Positions 21,660-34,484 are shown, counted from the stretch's first letter. The stretch: DNA of 64,000 nucleotides from Balaenoptera acutorostrata (GCF_949987535.1 NC_080078.1:54090207-54154206); one strand, 5' to 3'. The notes: generated by a model not told the origin, from the letters alone. Numbers and translations are program-made.

Positions 21660-22620
21660 ATCCAGGATATATAAATGACTTTTTCAATTCAACAAGAAAG
21701 TACTTTCACAAAATATAGCTAAAAGATAGATAAACATAATACCATAATAAACTTCAACAAATTTATTGCATTTCCTCTTTGAATGTCAAAAATAGAAAAC
21801 TGAGAGGGAGGGAATACAGCTGGCCAGTAACCATACGGAAAATATATTCAACTGCACTTGTTACCCAGGGAACTAAAAATTCAAACAAATTTAATGCAAT
21901 GATTTGTGTCGGCTTGGCAAAAATAAAAATGTTTGTTAATACCCTGTTGACAAGGGTAGGAGATACATTAACTTTCATGCGTGATTAGTGAGAATAATTT
22001 GGCATGGTCTTTTTGGAGGATAATTTGGCACAATTTCTTAAAAATTAAACTATGTATCCCTTGGACTTAAAAATTCTGCTTCTGGTTATGCTGGAAAAAC
22101 CTGACACGTGTGGAGAGAGGCACATACAAGGAAACAGTTAAATAAAGCCTTTCCAATCTCTCCTCTGGAATAACTATACACAGCAGTTAAAAAGTGATTA
22201 ATAATTCCTTATGTTCTACAAGGAAAGATCTCTGAAACATTTCTAAGTGACCCGTACAGTGAAATAAGCATGTGAAACTATTCATATATCAAAAATCCCT
22301 ATATATTTACATTTCTACAAGGTCTTCCTTTGAATTTCCAGTAGGAAATTCATAGAGGAAGAAATGTAAATGTCCAATATATGTAAAATATGTTCAACTG
22401 CACTTGCATTCTATATTTTTATAAACATCTGAATGCATCCACACACATCCACACACCCTCACAAACCTGCATATACACATCAAAAAAACGATGAAAGAAT
22501 ACATACATGGTGGAAGGGTTGGTATTGGTGACTATTCAAAGCGCTTCCATTTTATTTGCTATTTTAAACACAAAATTTGGCAAGAGAATCCATGTATTAA
22601 TCCATATAATAAAAAGAAAT
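21660..22620 (+). mobile_element. Old L1 3' portion, part 2
   Basis: Continues the L1 interrupted at 21308: 'ggatatataaatgactttttcaattcaacaag', 'ggctggcaaaaat...ttgttaataccctgttgacaagggt', 'aatttggcatggtctttttggagg', then a 3'UTR-like AT-rich end. Contains a 22-nt near-repeat (21839-21860 and 22385-22406). Confidence 0.55.
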
Positions 22621-24089
22621 TAATTTAAAAGCCTTGGGGGGATATAAATGAATTATTACTTGAAAGCATTCTACTAAACAAGATTTTAAATCCCTATTAC
22701 TCAGTTCCCTCCAGGCCTGCCTATGGGAGATCAGACAGGCGTTTCCAGAAAGCGGGAAAGATGGAGATGCTTATCACATCAGAATTTTTTCTCCCTCAGT
22801 GTCTCAGGTCCTTGATAACTGTCTGCTCATGCTCTGACTGTAGTCAGTGATTTCCTAGGGCTGGAGAGACGTGAGAACACAGCTGCTGGACCTCTCTGAG
22901 AGTCAAAGGAGTTCATGACCAAAGTCCTCCAGCAGAGCACAAATTGCCCAGGAACTAACTAGTCAAAACTAACTAAGTCATTTCTGAAAAATTAACCATT
23001 TTTCATAAATGGACTTAGAATGCCATCCTTTCGATTGAAATTCTATTTTTAGAATCTTTGTGTAATAAAGGAATGTCTTTTCAATGACAAAAATTCATTC
23101 TGAATAGTGATTTAATTCCCAATTTTCCTATTGCTTGCTGGAATAAACATATAAAGACAAAACAAAATTTTCATTTCGGAAAATTACCATATTCATTTTT
23201 AAAGACTTTTAATGTGAAATATCAAACCATGTGTTCAAAACCCCTCTAAAAATGTAGGCCAGATCTACTAGTAAGCATCCTAAAGGTGCTCTTTTTGACA
23301 ATATAAAGTTGTCCATGAATGGCTGATCTCTGCCTTTGTTTCTTTTTATTTTTTTAAAGTAATTTTTGCCAAGTGCATTATCAATTACTGGGGACCAGTT
23401 TGTACCAGTTCCCAATTCCTTACAGGTTGAAATCAATTCCTTAAACATTGAGAACTGATTCTGCTTTATGGTTTGCATTCTTTTGTAGTGTCTCATGCTT
23501 TCTAAAAGTGTTTGTATATGCTTTTAAATATAATGCTGCTTCAGTCTTTTAAAATAATGATAATGGATTTTTTTCCCATATATCGAGGGTTACTCAAGTG
23601 AGTGGGAAGAAAGTTACTTGGGTCCATGACTTTTCTCCAAAATGGCTGCTTCTAGTTGGCATTTATAAAATTTACCAAAGTAGGAGATATAAAACTTACA
23701 CTTCATGATAAAGAAAATGTGTTTCAAAGGCCTGTTGGCTATTTATAACTTTGGCAAAATCACAGATATCTGAGTTATATCAAATGAAAAAGCCAGGAGC
23801 TGACTAACCTTGGTTATCTCTTCCAAGTGTGCAAGAGGCTTGCTTCTGATAAATTCTGTCCTGAAACTCATTTAAAGAATCCTTGCAGGCCTAAAAACTG
23901 AGTTTGTTTTGTGAGTTGCACACAAATTATCCATGTTCTTACTCTAAGCTCCTCTGATAATGAACAATGGGTGTTTATATTTGTGTAAAATTAGAAACAA
24001 TATACTCATGGCAAAAATCTCATATCTTTTTCTACAGCTTTTCCAGCCTAAAAATTGTACATGAGTTCCATAACAACAGTAATATCATT
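22621..24089. other. No recognised feature
   Basis: Background sequence, AT-rich in 23000-23600. A 95-codon minus-strand frame at 23209-23496 has no recognisable domain. I see no gene or named repeat. Confidence 0.4.
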
Positions 24090-24185
24090 TTTGTCTTTCT
24101 GTCCTGGTACTTGGCACTGTGTCTGGCACGAGGTGGGTACTGAGCAAACGGATATTCATGATGCATTAATGCTGAATATGCATTG
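24090..24185 (+). repeat. L2/MIR 3' fragment
   Basis: 'tcctggtacttggcactgtgtctggcacgaggtgggtactgagcaaac' resembles the 'cctggcacatagtaggtgctcaataaa' terminus shared by L2 and MIR. Confidence 0.4.
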
Positions 24186-25584
24186 TTCACATGTATGCAC
24201 ATATATGTATTATTATGTACATGTGTGTATTATTATGTGCCATGATTTTTAGTGAATATGGTATAAACTGAGATTTATATGTGGGAATGTGGGCCTACAC
24301 CTACAAGGGGGCTAACTTTGGAGACTGAATCAAGCCCTTTCAGCCCTCTAAAGTCTATCCACCTAAGCTTCAGAGAGCCTGCACCTTGGTTTTCTCTGCC
24401 AATCCAATGCCTGGACTGATAAAAGTGGTTTTTGAAAAGTGTGTTTTAAATACTCATCACTGAGGCAAATTTGCAATGCTCAGTCAAAGGAAGGTGCTTC
24501 AAGAAGGGAATTGCTTGATTATCAGAGCAAATTGAAGACGGAAGAGGCAAACCAATTTGTATAAGGTACAGGTCTCCTGGAGGAAGGAATCCAGACGTTT
24601 TCTGCTAAGTGAGGTTCCAATCAGAGAGAATCAGAAGGCTGAACCAAGGTGACAGCCACTAAGACCCAGTAGCAGGGGAGGGCTACAGATAAGTTGAAAT
24701 AAAATTACAAGTCTGAAGAGAAATGGATTCACGGGTCAGCTCCAATGTTTGAGTTTAACAAGTGATCAGTGTAGGAAGAGTCTAGGCTAAGAGTTCTTTA
24801 AACAGCAACACTAGCCCTTCCTTAAGCCAGAGAGGTCACTGTGCATGAACTGAAAGGGGTGGTCACCAAGAATCCTCATAGCCAGAACTTATGTCTCTTC
24901 TCAATGGATCCAGCTATGGACTTTGATGGTCGCAGCAGAACAGGGTTCCTTCCCAACCATCAAGGATCCTTTTACTAGTGTGGATAGCATCTCACCTGCC
25001 TATGTGACATCCGTCTGCACAAGAGTATCACTAAAGACTTAGTCACTCCTAGAGTCTTCATCAAAGAACATCCAACAGCAAGTCTCTCTCCAACACTCTG
25101 AATCTAATGGCACCTGGAGAAAACTTTTGGGTAAGGAGCTAAAAGAACACCAACCCTCCCATCATGGTGTGAATTCAATCTTGAGGAAAATCTAGCACCA
25201 AAGTGTCACCCTACCACCGATGGTTGCTTCAAAATTAGAGGATGGAACTTCTACTGGCAGCCAGCACTCCTCCAACACTGTAAGGCCAAAATGGACAGGA
25301 CTGCTCTCTCTCTTTTTATATTTATGAGCACCTTGTTTCAATGGAGTGGACTGGAATTGTGGAGGAAAGTAAACTCACTTCAGAACTTCTATTATTGACA
25401 GTGGGGAATAAAACATAACAGTCCGGTGACTGAATAAAGCATGTTATTTGTAGTCACCAATTTAATAATGATAAGATGGTTTTTAAAGTTGCCCAATTTA
25501 GTAAATTTTATTAAAAGGCTACAAGAAAAACCATGAGTTTTTATAAGTATGTACGGTAGATGAGTTCTGCTAACGTCCTGCATT
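24186..25584. other. No recognised feature
   Basis: Background, with a short TG/TA-rich patch at 24186-24240. No gene or named repeat recognised. Confidence 0.35.
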
Positions 25585-25960
25585 TTTCACACTTCCTGGC
25601 ATCTACATACTGTGGTAGTGCATGCTTGCACTGATTTTGGCTTTGGACAGGTAGTTATTGACCCAAGCTCTGCACTTGGGTATTTTCACTTCCTTGGACC
25701 CCTGCCACCACAAGAACATGTGTGGATTAAACTGGGGAGGATGAGACATGTGGCTGTACCTGATCTGTCCCACTGAAGTCATGTTACATCATCCAGTACT
25801 CAGCCAACCCAGAAGTTGACATCAGACACAAGGGTGACCCTGGCCAAGATCAGCAGAACCATTAAGCTAAGCTCTACACCCATATGAAATAACAAGTGGT
25901 TATTGTTTTAAACCACTAAGAGTTGGAGTGGTTTGTTAACCAGGAGTAAGTGATATAACA
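25585..25960 (+). mobile_element. MLT1-like (ERVL-MaLR) LTR
   Basis: The 3' part 'ggttattgttttaaaccactaagagttggagtggtttgttaaccagg' is the diagnostic end of MLT1-class LTRs (consensus-like 'ttgttttaagccactaagttttggggtggtttgttac'). Upstream sequence ('gcagaaccattaagctaagctctac') fits the same LTR. No internal retroviral sequence is present, so this is a solo LTR. Confidence 0.65.
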
Positions 25961-26329
25961 TGCGATCAGATTACAACAATGAACTATGAAGTTATGAGTT
26001 AAATAAAGAAAGCTGAGAGTAAGGATTATTTGTCTTTGAGTCTATATTTACATGTGAACAAAACAACTGCTAAATTAATATTAAAATAACTTTAATGTTA
26101 AAATAATTAACATTAATTCATTAATTAGTGTTAAAATAGCCAATACTCATAATACCACCTTTCCAGCCTGACATGTGACATGTGATAAGACTTCTAAGCA
26201 AGGAGATTTCCTCACAGACATTTTTACTGACAACAGTCAGAAATGTTGTCATATATTAATTTAGGCAGTTTTCTGAAAATCTCTCAGTTTCTCTCTTCTG
26301 CAACCCTCATACATTGAGGAAACAATTGC

Positions 26330-27345
26330 CACACATGATCATTTTTATTTTTAATACTTTTTTATTTTGGAAAATTATACCAAAAAATACAAGGACAACA
26401 AACATCTTTGCACCCATCACCCCACATTTAAACATGCTTACATTTTGTATAAATAATAATTTGTTTAAAGAAATAAAATATCAGAAATATGCATAAAAAT
26501 AAAATAATAAAATTTGGTTTCTTCTGGAATCACTTTTCTCTCTCCTTTCCCAAGATGATAGCTATCATGAATTTAGTGTATATTTGGTCAGTTTTTAAAA
26601 GAATAATAATAATTAGTAGTATTATATATTATAATATGATTTAATGCATTTTATTTTTGAATGGTGTTTTAAAATATCATTAATAAATTACATAAATAAT
26701 ATCATATTGTGTATTATGCCTTTCAACTTGGTATTTTCCTCAATGTTCTTTTTTGAAATTTATCTAAATATTATAGATCTCATTCATTCATTTAACTGCT
26801 GTATATAATTTCAAAGCATGACTATAACATTTGACTACTGATGGACATTTGTGCTGTTTCTTATTTTTCATGACTGCAAAACATACCAAAATATGTACCT
26901 TTGTTCATATCTTCTTGAGAATTTACTTAGAAATGAAAATTCTGGGTCTTAGTTATGCATCTTTTAATTTTTACCAAATGGTGATTTTCAGAGCAGTTGT
27001 GATAACTTACACTTTTACCAGCAGTGCGTATGAATTCTCATTTCCATAGGCCATACTAGACTTTATCAAACTTTTAAAGTTTGTGTCAGTCAAATAGGTA
27101 TAAGATATTACTTGTTCTTAAAGTTTCATTTCCCTGAAAGTTAGTGAAAATAACCATTATTTCATCTGTGTATTGTCAATGCAGGTTTCTGTTCCATGAA
27201 TTACCTGATCATTTCTTTTGCCCCTTTTGAGTGATCCTTTTTATGTTAATTGGTATGACTTTCTTATGTACTACCCTTTCTAAATACTAAGGCTTTGACT
27301 ATTATATGTGTTGTAATGTCTTGTCTCACTCTGGCCATGTCTATT
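26330..27345 (-). mobile_element. Old L1-like LINE, reverse, part 1
   Basis: T/A-rich plus strand that reads as reversed old L1: 'actgctgtataatt..', 'gactactgatggacatttgtgctgtttctta', 'accaaatggtgatttt', 'ttacacttttaccagcagtg'. These are the reversed end-of-ORF2 phrases (compare 5880-6120 in the young reverse copy). Interrupted by repeat B at 27352 and resumed after it. Confidence 0.55.
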
Positions 27346-27351
27346 TGTTCA

Positions 27352-27788
27352 TGGTATCTGTATGAGCTATCTATCACTGTGAAACAAATTACCACAAACT
27401 TAGTGGATTAAAACAACACGTGTATTATCTTACAGTTTCTGTGGGTCAGGAATCTAGACATGGCTTAACTGAGCTCTCGGCTGCAGAGCTTCTTACAAAG
27501 CTACAATCGAGGTGTCACGCAGGGCCTGGGTCTCATCTGAAGGGCCGGCTGAAGAAGGATCAGCACATTGACATGGTTTTTGGCAGTATTCAGTTCCCTC
27601 TGGGCTGGAATAAGGGACTCACTTCTTTGCTGGCTGTTGAAAAAGCAACATGGCAACTTGCTTCATCAAAGCAAGCAAGGGAGAGAAAGTACTGGCAAGA
27701 TAGTAGTCAGAACATTTGTAATCTAATCACAGAAATGACTTGCCCCGGATGTTGGGCATTACGATTTGTTAGAAGCAAGCTACTCCAG
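27352..27788 (+). repeat. Dispersed repeat 'B', copy 2, part 1
   Basis: 'gagctatctatcactgtgaaacaaattaccacaaac', 'attatcttacagtttctgtgggtcaggaatctagacatggcttaactg' align with copy 1 at 19078. It is interrupted after 27788 by a young L1 3' end. The 129-codon frame at 27420-27809 spans this repeat and the L1 junction and is not a gene. Confidence 0.6.
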
Positions 27789-28360
27789 AACAGTACGGAG
27801 GTTCCTTAAAAAACTAAAAATAGAATTACCACATGACCCAGCAATCCCACTACTGGGCATATACCCAGAGAAAACCATAATTCAAAATGAGTCATGCACC
27901 ACTATGTTCATTGTAGCTCTATTTACAATAACCAGGTCATGGAAGCAACCTAAATGCCCATTGACAGATGAATGGATAAAGAAGATGTGGTACATATATA
28001 CAATACAATATTACTCAGCCATAAAGAGGAACGAAATTGGGTCATTGTAGAGACGTGGATGGATCTAGAGACTGTCATACAGAGTTAAGTAAGTCAAAAA
28101 GAGAAAAACAAAGATCATATATTAACGCATATATGTGAAACCTAGAAAAACGGTACAGATGAACCAGTTTGCAGGGCAGAAATAGAGACACAGATGTAGA
28201 GAATAAACGTATGGACACCAAGGGGGGAAAGTGGTTGGGTGGGGGGGGGGTGTGATGAATTGGGAGATTGGGATTGACATATATACATAATATGTATAAA
28301 ATGGATAACTAATAAGAACTTGCTATATAAAAAAATAAATAAAATTAAAAAAAAAAAAAA
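27789..28360 (+). mobile_element. 5'-truncated young L1 3' end with TSD
   Basis: Begins in the late ORF2 region ('cagtacggaggttccttaaaaaactaaaaatagaattacc', compare 61412), contains the ORF2 end and a 3'UTR of the 'gaattgggagattgggattgacata' type, and ends in a poly(A) tail (28347-28360). It is flanked by 17-18-nt duplications, AGAAGCAAGCTACTCCAG (27771-27788) and AGAAGCCAGCTACTCCAG (28360-28377), with one mismatch. The insertion splits repeat B. Its 3'UTR matches the reverse L1 at 5530, not the full copy at 55019. Confidence 0.93.
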
Positions 28361-28445
28361 GAAGCCAGCTACTCCAGGGGATTACCCAAAGTGATGAACA
28401 CCAAGAAAAATGGATATTAGGGGACCATTTCAGAACTTACATACT
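28361..28445 (+). repeat. Dispersed repeat 'B', copy 2, part 2
   Basis: Resumes copy 2 after the L1 insertion: 'gatgaacaccaag...tggatattaggggaccatttcagaac', matching the end of copy 1 ('...gagccattttagag'). Confidence 0.5.
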
Positions 28446-29270
28446 GCAGTGTCTTACTTGTAGAGAAGCTTTTAATTATGATGCAATTCAACCTGTCAAT
28501 CTATTACTTATGATAATAACTTGTTTAAGATTTTATATTTTCTTTTATCTCCTTATTCAAACATTACTCTATATTCTGAGATAATAAAGATAATAAGCTA
28601 TACTCTTATAGGTTTACTTTTTTCCAAGCTAGTGTTTTGTTACATTTTATGATATGAATTTTAGATTAATTTTTTCCATATAGAAAACCAAATATCCTAA
28701 TACATCCTGCCCCCCAAATTTTCAAATCCTTATTTTTTCTCATATCAAAGTCCCATGCATGATTTTGTTTCCTTCGGTTTTATTCTATTTATTTATTTAG
28801 TCACCACTACTACACAGTTTTAAAAGAAATTATCTTAATTATTATATCTTTCTCATGAATCTTAATAATTGACAGTCAAGTCATCTTTCTCTTACTTGTT
28901 CAAAATGATCTTAGTTATTCCTGTACTTTTCTTCTTCTATACAAGTTTTAAAATGAGTTTGCCAAATTCCTTGATGAATTGCATTTACTATTTTATTGGA
29001 ATTGATTGTATTACCTGTTATGACTAGCACAAAAAGAACGGACATCTTTTTATACTGGATTATTTCATCCAGGATATGATATATCTCACTATTTAATAAG
29101 GTCTTTCTTTTGGTCCTTTAATTTTTTTAAAACAATTTTCTCCAAAAAGGGCTTATACAGCTTTTTTTTTTTCAGATTATTTATTCAAATTTATTTAGAT
29201 ACCTAGTAACTTTTGTTACCATTTTGAATTATCTTTTAAGTAGATAGATTTTACATACATACATATATCC
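28446..29270 (-). mobile_element. Old L1-like LINE, reverse, part 2
   Basis: 'gagaagcttttaattatgatgcaattcaacctgtcaat', 'tgatcttagttattcctgtac', 'tttgccaaattccttgatgaattgcat' and 'attgattgtattacctg' fit reversed ORF2 of an old L1. Probably the continuation of 26330-27345. Confidence 0.5.
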
Positions 29271-30454
29271 CAATCCTCTGTTTGAGTAAAGTCTGGGTTG
29301 TCACAACATTGGTTTACAAAAATAGAAAAGAGACATTGTCTGTATAAGGTATCAGCTCTCTTCAGTTTGGCCCAGTTTTCTGGTATGGGAAGACTGATTC
29401 AGTGTAATTTCTCTTATTAACTGGACAGGAACAGATAAGAATTGTTCCATGAAAATGTGAGTACAAAGAGTATCATTTTAATTTATTGCTAAAATTAAAT
29501 TAGAATGTGTGTTAGGCCCTCTCTAGTGGAGATCTAGTATCAAATTCTTGTGACTTCATGAACATTCCAGAGATATGGATCTCAGATTTCCCCTCCTGTG
29601 TGAATAGGAATCATGGGGTTTTAAACTTTGATTTGGTTCTTGCTGCTGTTTGTCCTTAATGCAAAAGGCACCAATCCGTTGAGCCATGCTGTGTTGGGAT
29701 TCTCTTGGCCCTGCAAAGGCCTATACTATACTCTTTCCATGCTCAGATTGACTATAGGGTCTCTTAGGTTAGGCTTCTAAGGATTCAACCCATAGCAGCC
29801 AGTCCTTCTCCCCAAAGCCCTGTCACTGCAGAAGTAATTAGCTGCATGCACCCACCTCTTAGAAATTCCAAAACATTTCCTCCTCTCTGTTCTAGTGAGA
29901 CATTGAAAACTGACACCACTCTCCTTTCTTGGCCCTCTGAGAGTTTATTAGATTCCATCAAATTTCAAAGCATGATTTGATGGCTTAAGTGGGCAAGCCT
30001 GATTTTGGTTATGCTAAGACTTGTCCACCTTTCCAGAAGGTGGGCTCATTCTTGATAATTCACATTTCCCTATCTCAACTCTTGGCCCCTCACACACAGA
30101 GCCAAGTGTGGGATCTTCCTGCTACAGAACAGACACGCATACACACACACACACACACACACACACGTTCACAAATTGAGTTCTTGCTGGGTCTTCTGTC
30201 ACAGTTTTATTTTTCCACATTCTTGCTGATGATAAGTGATTTGAAACATTTAAAGAGGACCTAAAATAGTCAAAATTAGCATGAAATTTTAGAGACAACA
30301 GACTACAGTCCAAAGAAAGCGTGTGTTTGTGGAAGATTGCGAAGATTGCTTTTGCTTCTACCCAGAGATACACATTCACGCTCCTCTTCTATTTGGGAAA
30401 CTTTTGTGAAGTATTTGGGAATCACTGGCATTAGTGATCTCATGCTCTTGTTTT
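29271..30454. other. Mostly unrecognised; contains (CA)n
   Basis: Background sequence with an (AC)13 microsatellite at 30141-30166. No gene or named repeat recognised. Confidence 0.4.
30141..30166. repeat. (AC)n microsatellite
   Basis: Thirteen uninterrupted AC units. Confidence 0.95.
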
Positions 30455-30459
30455 AAATT

Positions 30460-30620
30460 TCAAACTAACTCAAGGCAAAGGTGATGTTACCCTTTTTTCA
30501 GATGAGGAAGTTGAGGCTTTAGAACTGTTAACAAACTAGCATCCTAGGTTGAAGTGGTGAAATTAGGCAGTCCTCTTGACTTTGAAGTCCATGTTCAAAC
30601 CCATTGTGTTATAATGTTTC
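30460..30620 (-). repeat. MIR, reverse
   Basis: Plus-strand 'cagatgaggaagttgaggctttagaactgttaacaaact...caaacccattgtgttataatg' is the reversed MIR, with its 'acagatgaggaaactgaggc' phrase and its tRNA-like end at right. Confidence 0.7.
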
Positions 30621-30959
30621 CTTTGCTCACATACTCTGGATTGTAAAGCATAAAGATATTAAAAATGATAGTATATTTGTTATTTTTGTATTGGGACCTT
30701 GGTTGTTTAGAATTGGATTAATCACAACCCTTGGTTTGTGACAGTGTCATGCATAGCTTACTTTTATGGTTACATTATTTACTTAATAATAAATCAGCTA
30801 ACTACCAAAACAAAAGCTAAACTTCTGATAATAACCTATCCAAATATGATCCCTTCCCATCCCACCATTACTTCTCATCACAGCCGATAACCATCATCCT
30901 GAATCCTATGTTCATAATTTCCTTTGGTTTCCTCTCCCTGACCCAATATTTAAAAGATA

Positions 30960-32290
30960 TTTACTGATGGTTTTCAAACTTTCAACCTTTTTTTAAACAT
31001 TTAAGACTTTAATCCAGCAGAAGTTTATTTTTGAATAGGGTATGAGATAGAAATCCAACTTCATTACTTTCCAAATAACCAACCACTCTTCCCAGTTCTG
31101 TTACTGAACAGTCCATTCATTTCTCTTCTGTTATAGAGCAAAGTTCATTGTTTACTGAGGTCTCTTTCTGTGTTTTTGTTAAATTTCACCATTTAATATT
31201 TCTCTTCTTATGTCATTACCTCCCTGTTTTAAATTCCATAGCTCTAATATATATCTGGATTCCTGATACAGCAAGTCTGCTCTCTGCTTCAAAAGAATCT
31301 TCAAACAAGTCCTTAGTATTCCTGGCCTATTATACTTCCATGTATATTTTAGTATTATCTGTTTCCAGGGAAAGCTCTGTCAGGATCTAATTGTATTTGC
31401 ATTGAATCTGTAGGTAACTGGGGGGAAATTAGAATATTTATAACAACTCTTTTTAATCATAAAAATAAATTCTCTCCATTTATTTATAACTTCTTTGGTA
31501 TATCTTAGTACAACTTTACAATTTTCTCTGTGGAGGTCATGCATATCTTCTGTTCAATTTATTCCTAGGTCCTTGGTATTCTCTGATGTAATTGTAAATG
31601 GTATCTTTTTTTAAAATTATGTTTTCTAGGTATTTGCAACTGTTGTATAAATATGCAAGTGACTTTTGATTATTAATCTTATAACTGATGACCTTAATCA
31701 ACTCTATTACATCTAATAATGTGTTTGTGAACTCTTTTGTGGTTTCTATGACCCATGCAAATAGTGAAAGAAACATCCCATGCAACTAGTGAAAAATGTA
31801 ATTCTTAACTTTCAAATCCTTGTGTCTCATTTCTTTTTCTTCTCTTACTACTCAAGACCTCCAATATAATTAGTAAAAGTAATGATAGTAGAGATCCTTA
31901 TAATTAATTTTAAAGAGGATATTTTAAATGTTCCTCCATTTAGAATGATAGTTTGTCTAGTTTTAGTTGTTTTTTTCAATTTTTGGCAGAACTTAAAATT
32001 GTCTTCTACTCCAATTTTAATGAATAGTTTTTTTTTTTTTTAAATCATGAATGGTTATATATTTTGCAAGTGCTTATTCTACTACTATTAAAATGATTAT
32101 GTATTTTTTCTCTTAACGTGATAAAATATATTTATATATTCTTATAGCTTAAATTCATATTGGTCATGGCATATTATTATTTTTATACACTGATTCAATT
32201 TGCATACATTTTGTTTAGGGTATTTGCAACTATAATCACAAGTCAATAGATTTGTAAATTTTCTATATTACTCATTCATAATAGAATCCA
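30960..32290 (-). mobile_element. Old L1-like LINE, reverse
   Basis: Reversed ORF2-type phrases: 'atttgcattgaatctgtaggtaactgggg', 'tttattcctaggtccttggtattc', 'ctaggtatttgcaactg', 'attcctccatttagaatgatagtttg', 'gtgataaaatatatttatat'. These occur in the order expected for the reverse transcriptase region of a diverged L1. No frame is left. Confidence 0.6.
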
Positions 32291-32739
32291 CCAAAGTGTG
32301 CCCAGGGACACTAGTCTTAAAATATGCCCCATACAATAAAGGTTACACTGTCATCTCAATATGACAATTTTGTATTTAGTATCACTCTTCTTGGGGATTT
32401 ACAACATATATTAATAGTGCTAAAAAGTCTCATGGTAGAAACATGTGTATTTAATTCTGTTTCCCTATCCAGTTTGACTCCAAAACTCTTTTTCCTGCAA
32501 AGTGCCCTTTTGAGAGTACAGGGAAATGCAAAGTTAATGGGAACAGGAAACTTTAAAAAGAAATAAAAGGATTCCTTTGAACTTTATGGACTGAATTTCT
32601 ATTTTTGGTGCTATGGGCAATACCCCAGCAATGGGGGTAAAATAGTAGATTTGTCTTGTTTTAGCTTAGATAGTAAAATTCTAATCCAGTTCAGTATTAA
32701 CACTGATACAATTGCACAGAAAGTTTATTTCATACCATT
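32291..32739. other. Unclassified, possibly more old L1
   Basis: AT-rich sequence. No clear repeat match. An 80-codon frame at 32324-32566 is not protein-like. Confidence 0.3.
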
Positions 32740-32810
32740 AATTTTGATCAGGGATCTGTAAAGTATGGCCCAGAACACGGGCCAAATCCAGCCCTTCCTG
32801 AAATAAGAGA
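32740..32810. mobile_element. hAT-Charlie-like DNA transposon end
   Basis: 'tcagggatctgtaaagtatggcccagaacacgggccaaatccagccc' resembles the terminal phrase 'caggggtcggcaaactacggcccgcgggccaaatccggcccg' of a mammalian hAT-Charlie element. Only this end can be recognised. Confidence 0.4.
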
Positions 32811-32959
32811 GCCAAACTAGGTTTCTTATTTAACCAAGACAACTGGCTAATGTAACACAACTTACCCCAAGTATAAATGGACACAGTGGCAAGTACTATC
32901 ATGTCCAACACAGTAAAATTACACATTAGTATGTGCAGTAGGCATTGTTGTTCTCCCCA

Positions 32960-33560
32960 TCTCCACCCCCACAGATCTCCTGTACTGGTTCTGTGTGTTT
33001 TGTTCCTGACAGCTCAACTTTCCTGAAAGGACCACAATTAGGCAATTTTATCAGGTCCTTGGGGAGTCAGAAGTCATTGGGTTTTCCTGTTTCCCTAGAG
33101 ACAATCTGTAACCAATGACTGCCTGGCACAGGAGTATAAAAGCCACTTCCTTTAGAACATTTATTCTGCAAAGACAGAGAGACCACCAGCTATGATACAA
33201 CCTACCCTAAGATTTGACTAAGATTCAAGGAGAACACCTTACTTAAGCTGTGGTCCTTGAGACCACAGTGATCTCCAGAGAGAGAGAGAAATTGCTGGAT
33301 TAAATGTACAATGTGTGTGTACTGTTATCTTGAGCAGGGGTCAACTCTAGTGTGTGACTTAAGCTCCAGAGTTCCCACTGTGATCAGGCCAAGAGTTGGA
33401 CTTTACCTGAAATCATACGTTTGCTTAGGTTTCTCCCCTCTCTATTCCATTTCTACCACTGTCGTACTAGTTTCCCTTCAGAATGCTCACTTAATAACTC
33501 ATTTGCCTATGTATCCTGGTCTTAGGCTTGCCTATGGAGAAGACAATCTAAGACATGTCA
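32960..33560 (+). mobile_element. Possible ERV-type solo LTR
   Basis: A compact block with a TATA box TATAAAA at 33135-33141 ('ggcacaggagtataaaagcc'), followed about 350 bp later by a degenerate polyadenylation signal ('cacttaataactcatttgcctatgta', about 33485-33515), in a setting with 'gaccaatgactgcc' upstream. This is LTR-like promoter/poly(A) architecture without coding sequence. A 127-codon frame at 33311-33694 overlaps it and has no family resemblance. A genuine host promoter fragment is a less likely alternative. Confidence 0.4.
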
Positions 33561-34480
33561 AGACACGGTGTCAAGTGTCATTACCTAATAGGCTTCAGTC
33601 CCAGCTCCTACTTTTTGGCCCTGTGTCATTTGTTGATGCCATGGCTAATCTGACATGTACTCCAGATCAGATGTACATGGATCTTTGTGACTAGTCCTCC
33701 TGTCACTAGGGGGGGAAATGGTACCAGGAGAGAAGACCTACAAAATTGTTCCTACTTTAAATAATTTTAATATGCTTCTTTCTCTGACTCATGTGTAGCT
33801 CCTGCTAGATAAAGTTACCTGAATTTATGAAAATTTTGATATGATTTAATCCATAGATTTGGCACAACTTCATTACCATCTGTTGCTCTTTGCAAGAACT
33901 AAGTAATATCACTAAATCACAATGCATTCATGGCTTGTTCCTTCCCAGTTATTTATCTTTCAAAGATATAGCCAAGTAAACAAATGGGAGAAGAAGAATG
34001 GAACTAAATAAAAATATGAGCTACTGTCCCTTTTGATGACTAGTTAGATGTTATAACGGTCAATTCATTAATGGAGAAACTCCCATATAATCAGATGAGG
34101 TTTTGCTTTCAAGTTTGACCTAAGTAATGAAAGGTTGAAAAATAACTGAGCAGAGAGTTTCTGGAATGAGATTCCCCTCACTTGTTTGTGTTTCCCAGGA
34201 AATAGATATGATTGGCCCCAGAACAAAGACACAGCAAAGGAAGTAAAAATACTTATATTCTCAAAGACTAATAACAATGTCTGTTTTGAATTTTTATTCT
34301 TTTCATAAAATGGAGAATAGTGTATAAATTATGAGTAATCTAATGAAATTAAGACTGGTTTCTTCTCTGTTCAAAAGAGCTGCAACAGCCTATGAGGGCA
34401 GTACCTCATGTTCTCAATCTCCACTTTTTCAAATGAACAGATCTTATGTCACATTTGTCCTGGGTCCTGTTTCTCCTTAG
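33561..34480. other. No recognised feature
   Basis: Background sequence without recognisable repeat or gene. Confidence 0.35.
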
Positions 34481-34484
34481 TCAC

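Noticed and set aside
33311..33694. 127-codon frame as a gene
   Set aside because: Overlaps the LTR-like block, has no family resemblance and no usable splice signals that I can identify.
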